A DNA stretch of 33,331 bases from Stenotrophomonas sp. 278 (GTDB lineage Bacteria; Pseudomonadota; Gammaproteobacteria; Xanthomonadales; Xanthomonadaceae): assembly GCF_003935715.1 (NCBI RefSeq), contig NZ_RHPP01000033.1:1-33331 (forward strand). The letters run 5' to 3'. The notes under the pieces were generated by a model. That model saw only the letters and a program-made list of their open reading frames with translations, was not told the DNA's origin and did not search any database. A program made the position numbers and the translations under genes. Shown here piece after piece: positions 32,167 to 33,331 of the stretch (positions are counted from its first letter, which is position 1; each line of letters starts with the position of its first letter).

Positions 32167-32682
32167 TCAATCGTCTACAGGTTCGTCGTCCCACGCGGTT
32201 CGGTACTGCGCGCTGGAGATCAGCTGCTGGTCCGCGTCCGACCACAGCACCACGGTGGTGAATTCATCCACGTCGATGTCGTGCGGCACGTCCAGCAGGA
32301 ATCGTGATTGCGGAGAAACCTGGCCGACGCGGCGCGCCCGCGGCTGGGCGCGGAGAAAATCATCGCGGTGGGTGATGCGGTCGCTGGTCAGGTACACCGT
32401 GCTGGTGCGACCGGCAGAGGCCGGAACCGACATGCGGCCGTCGAACACGATCTGTCCGTGGCTCACGCCCAGATGTCCATCGGCCCAGTGCAGCCGGGTA
32501 CTGCCGGGGTGGTCGCGTCTGAAGTGGCATCGGTACGGTGCGTCCGCCATTGCGGCCTCGACCTGGGTGCCGGGGGCTGCGCCGACGCGACCGTTGCTGG
32601 AACAGAGCAGGAGACCTGAGCCCAGCCCGATCGCCAGGGCCAGGGAGTGCGTCAGTACGACGCGCGGGGAGGGACAACGCAT
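32167..32682 (-). CDS. Secreted DM13-like domain protein
   Basis: A 171-residue protein with an N-terminal hydrophobic signal (THSLALAIGLGSGLLLC, residues 11-27). Export to the periplasm is likely; the Cys at 27 lacks a proper lipobox (LLLC), so lipid attachment is uncertain. The remainder shows a DM13-like pattern: TSTVYLTSD near 93-101, VGQVSPQSRFLLDVPHDIDV at 119-138 and FTTVVLWSDADQQLISSAQY at 141-160. DM13 domains in other organisms are proposed to take part in electron transfer and carry a Cys where this protein has Trp-Ser-Asp. Function is therefore not assigned. ATG at 32682 follows a weak ribosome site. It is convergent with rnpB. Confidence 0.7.
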   Translation of the reverse strand: MRCPSPRVVLTHSLALAIGLGSGLLLCSSNGRVGAAPGTQVEAAMADAPYRCHFRRDHPGSTRLHWADGHLGVSHGQIVFDGRMSVPASAGRTSTVYLTSDRITHRDDFLRAQPRARRVGQVSPQSRFLLDVPHDIDVDEFTTVVLWSDADQQLISSAQYRTAWDDEPVDD

Positions 32683-32783
32683 GGGATCGCGCCAGATGGG
32701 CGCGCCAGTATCGTGAGCAGGGGCTGTCGCAGGTGTCCCATCCTGAATGAAACGCTGCGTGTCCGGCCGTCAGCGCAGGCGCG

Positions 32784-33331
32784 TCAGCGGACACCCACCT
32801 CCAGGCGGGACTCGCCCACACAGGTGCCTTCCGTGTCGAAGCGGCGCTCGCAGATGAAGCCACGGCCTGCGGCGTCCAGCGCGATCAGGGTGCTGGCCCG
32901 GGTGCCGTATTCGGCACTGCGGATGAAGGCCGAGGACAGCCAGCGTTCGCGTTCGCGCCCGATCCCGGTGTCCGGCAATGCCGTATCGTCGGCCCGGGTG
33001 GTGTCGGCCAGCGCCTCCCATAGCGGGTCCATGGCGTCACTGCCGCTGTCCAGCCAGGCCTGCATCGCCGCGTTGAGGCGCAGGGTTTTCGGCCAGGGGG
33101 CATCCAGCGGGCCATTGGACATGCCATGGACGCCGGCCGCCAGGGTCTGGCGCCGCAGCGGATGGTTGCCGAGGAACTCGCAGCTCTGGGTATCGGCCAG
33201 CAGCAGGTTGAACGGGGCATAGGCGCTGGCGTCCGGCGCTTCAGCGCTGGCGGCGCGATCGTGCCCCGCCAGCCAGTCCGCATAACGCCCGGCCGGCGCG
33301 GTATCGCGCAGGAAGCGGGCGACCAGCGCGC
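32784..33331 (-). CDS. NRDE family protein (TANGO2 homologue), C-terminal part
   Basis: The frame stays open through the right edge, so the N-terminus, which would carry the NRDE motif itself, is outside the window. Visible is the second part of the domain: YAPFNLLLADTQSCEFLGNH, GVHGMSNGPLDAPWPKT and AFIRSAEYGTRASTLIALD, all family signatures. The protein ends ESRLEVGVR after ICERRFDTEGT. NRDE proteins resemble N-terminal nucleophile hydrolases; the eukaryotic member TANGO2 is linked to metabolic crises, and the bacterial role is unknown. The ATG at 33122 is internal and should not be used as the start. The 101-base gap to the DM13-like gene holds only that gene's leader. Confidence 0.88.
   Translation of the reverse strand, partial: ALVARFLRDTAPAGRYADWLAGHDRAASAEAPDASAYAPFNLLLADTQSCEFLGNHPLRRQTLAAGVHGMSNGPLDAPWPKTLRLNAAMQAWLDSGSDAMDPLWEALADTTRADDTALPDTGIGRERERWLSSAFIRSAEYGTRASTLIALDAAGRGFICERRFDTEGTCVGESRLEVGVR

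Noticed and set aside
32602-32682. Lipoprotein signal in the DM13-like protein
   Set aside because: The residues before the cysteine (LLL) do not fit a lipobox; a simple signal peptide is safer.

Overview
The window looks like the chromosome of a Stenotrophomonas species, probably of the S. maltophilia group (order Xanthomonadales). The evidence is the very GC-rich coding sequence, the gene order of an Xps-type type II secretion operon ending L-M-N-D, an Ax21-family outer membrane protein, and several short hairpins headed by the tetranucleotide GTAG. Those hairpins match the known SMAG repeats (Stenotrophomonas maltophilia GTAG). Almost all of the window is ordinary chromosomal sequence. I see no prophage, insertion sequence, CRISPR array or tRNA.

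Layout. 1-4613 (+) is the end of the type II secretion operon: gspL (5' part cut off by the window edge), gspM, gspN and the secretin lipoprotein gspD. 4686-6376 (+) holds two overlapping glycosyltransferase genes, the first apparently without the usual catalytic acids. 6417-7592 (+) is pncB, which faces an NCS2 purine permease (7675-8991, -) across a double SMAG hairpin. ettA (9262-10926, -) and an RcnB-like periplasmic protein gene (11165-11656, +) are divergent. 12083-15628 (-) is a 1181-residue autotransporter. 15864-18882 (+) carries glyA, nrdR and ribD. An Ax21-like barrel gene (18943-19572, -) separates ribD from the rest of the riboflavin genes.

An FMN riboswitch (19733-19872) precedes ribE, ribB with a decayed ribA-type domain, ribH, nusB and thiL (19956-23720, +). 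A second autotransporter with a 17-copy Asp-Pro-Val/Ile linker (23751-26231, -) and a GlcD-type FAD oxidoreductase (26386-27771, -) follow. Then come yraN and lpoA (-), divergent from rsmI (+), the order also seen in E. coli. The window ends with an unrecognised protein gene possibly related to FlhC (30796-31626, -), the RNase P RNA gene rnpB (31767-32120, +), a secreted DM13-like protein gene (-), and the C-terminal part of an NRDE/TANGO2 family protein (-).

The most unusual non-coding signal is a pair of structured repeats (9062-9174 and 11698-11812). They share an identical 73-base core but have unrelated outer arms that are each perfectly self-complementary. Two SMAG elements also supply the stop codon of the gene before them. 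Coordinates rest on reading frames, Shine-Dalgarno spacing and family knowledge. No database search was possible.
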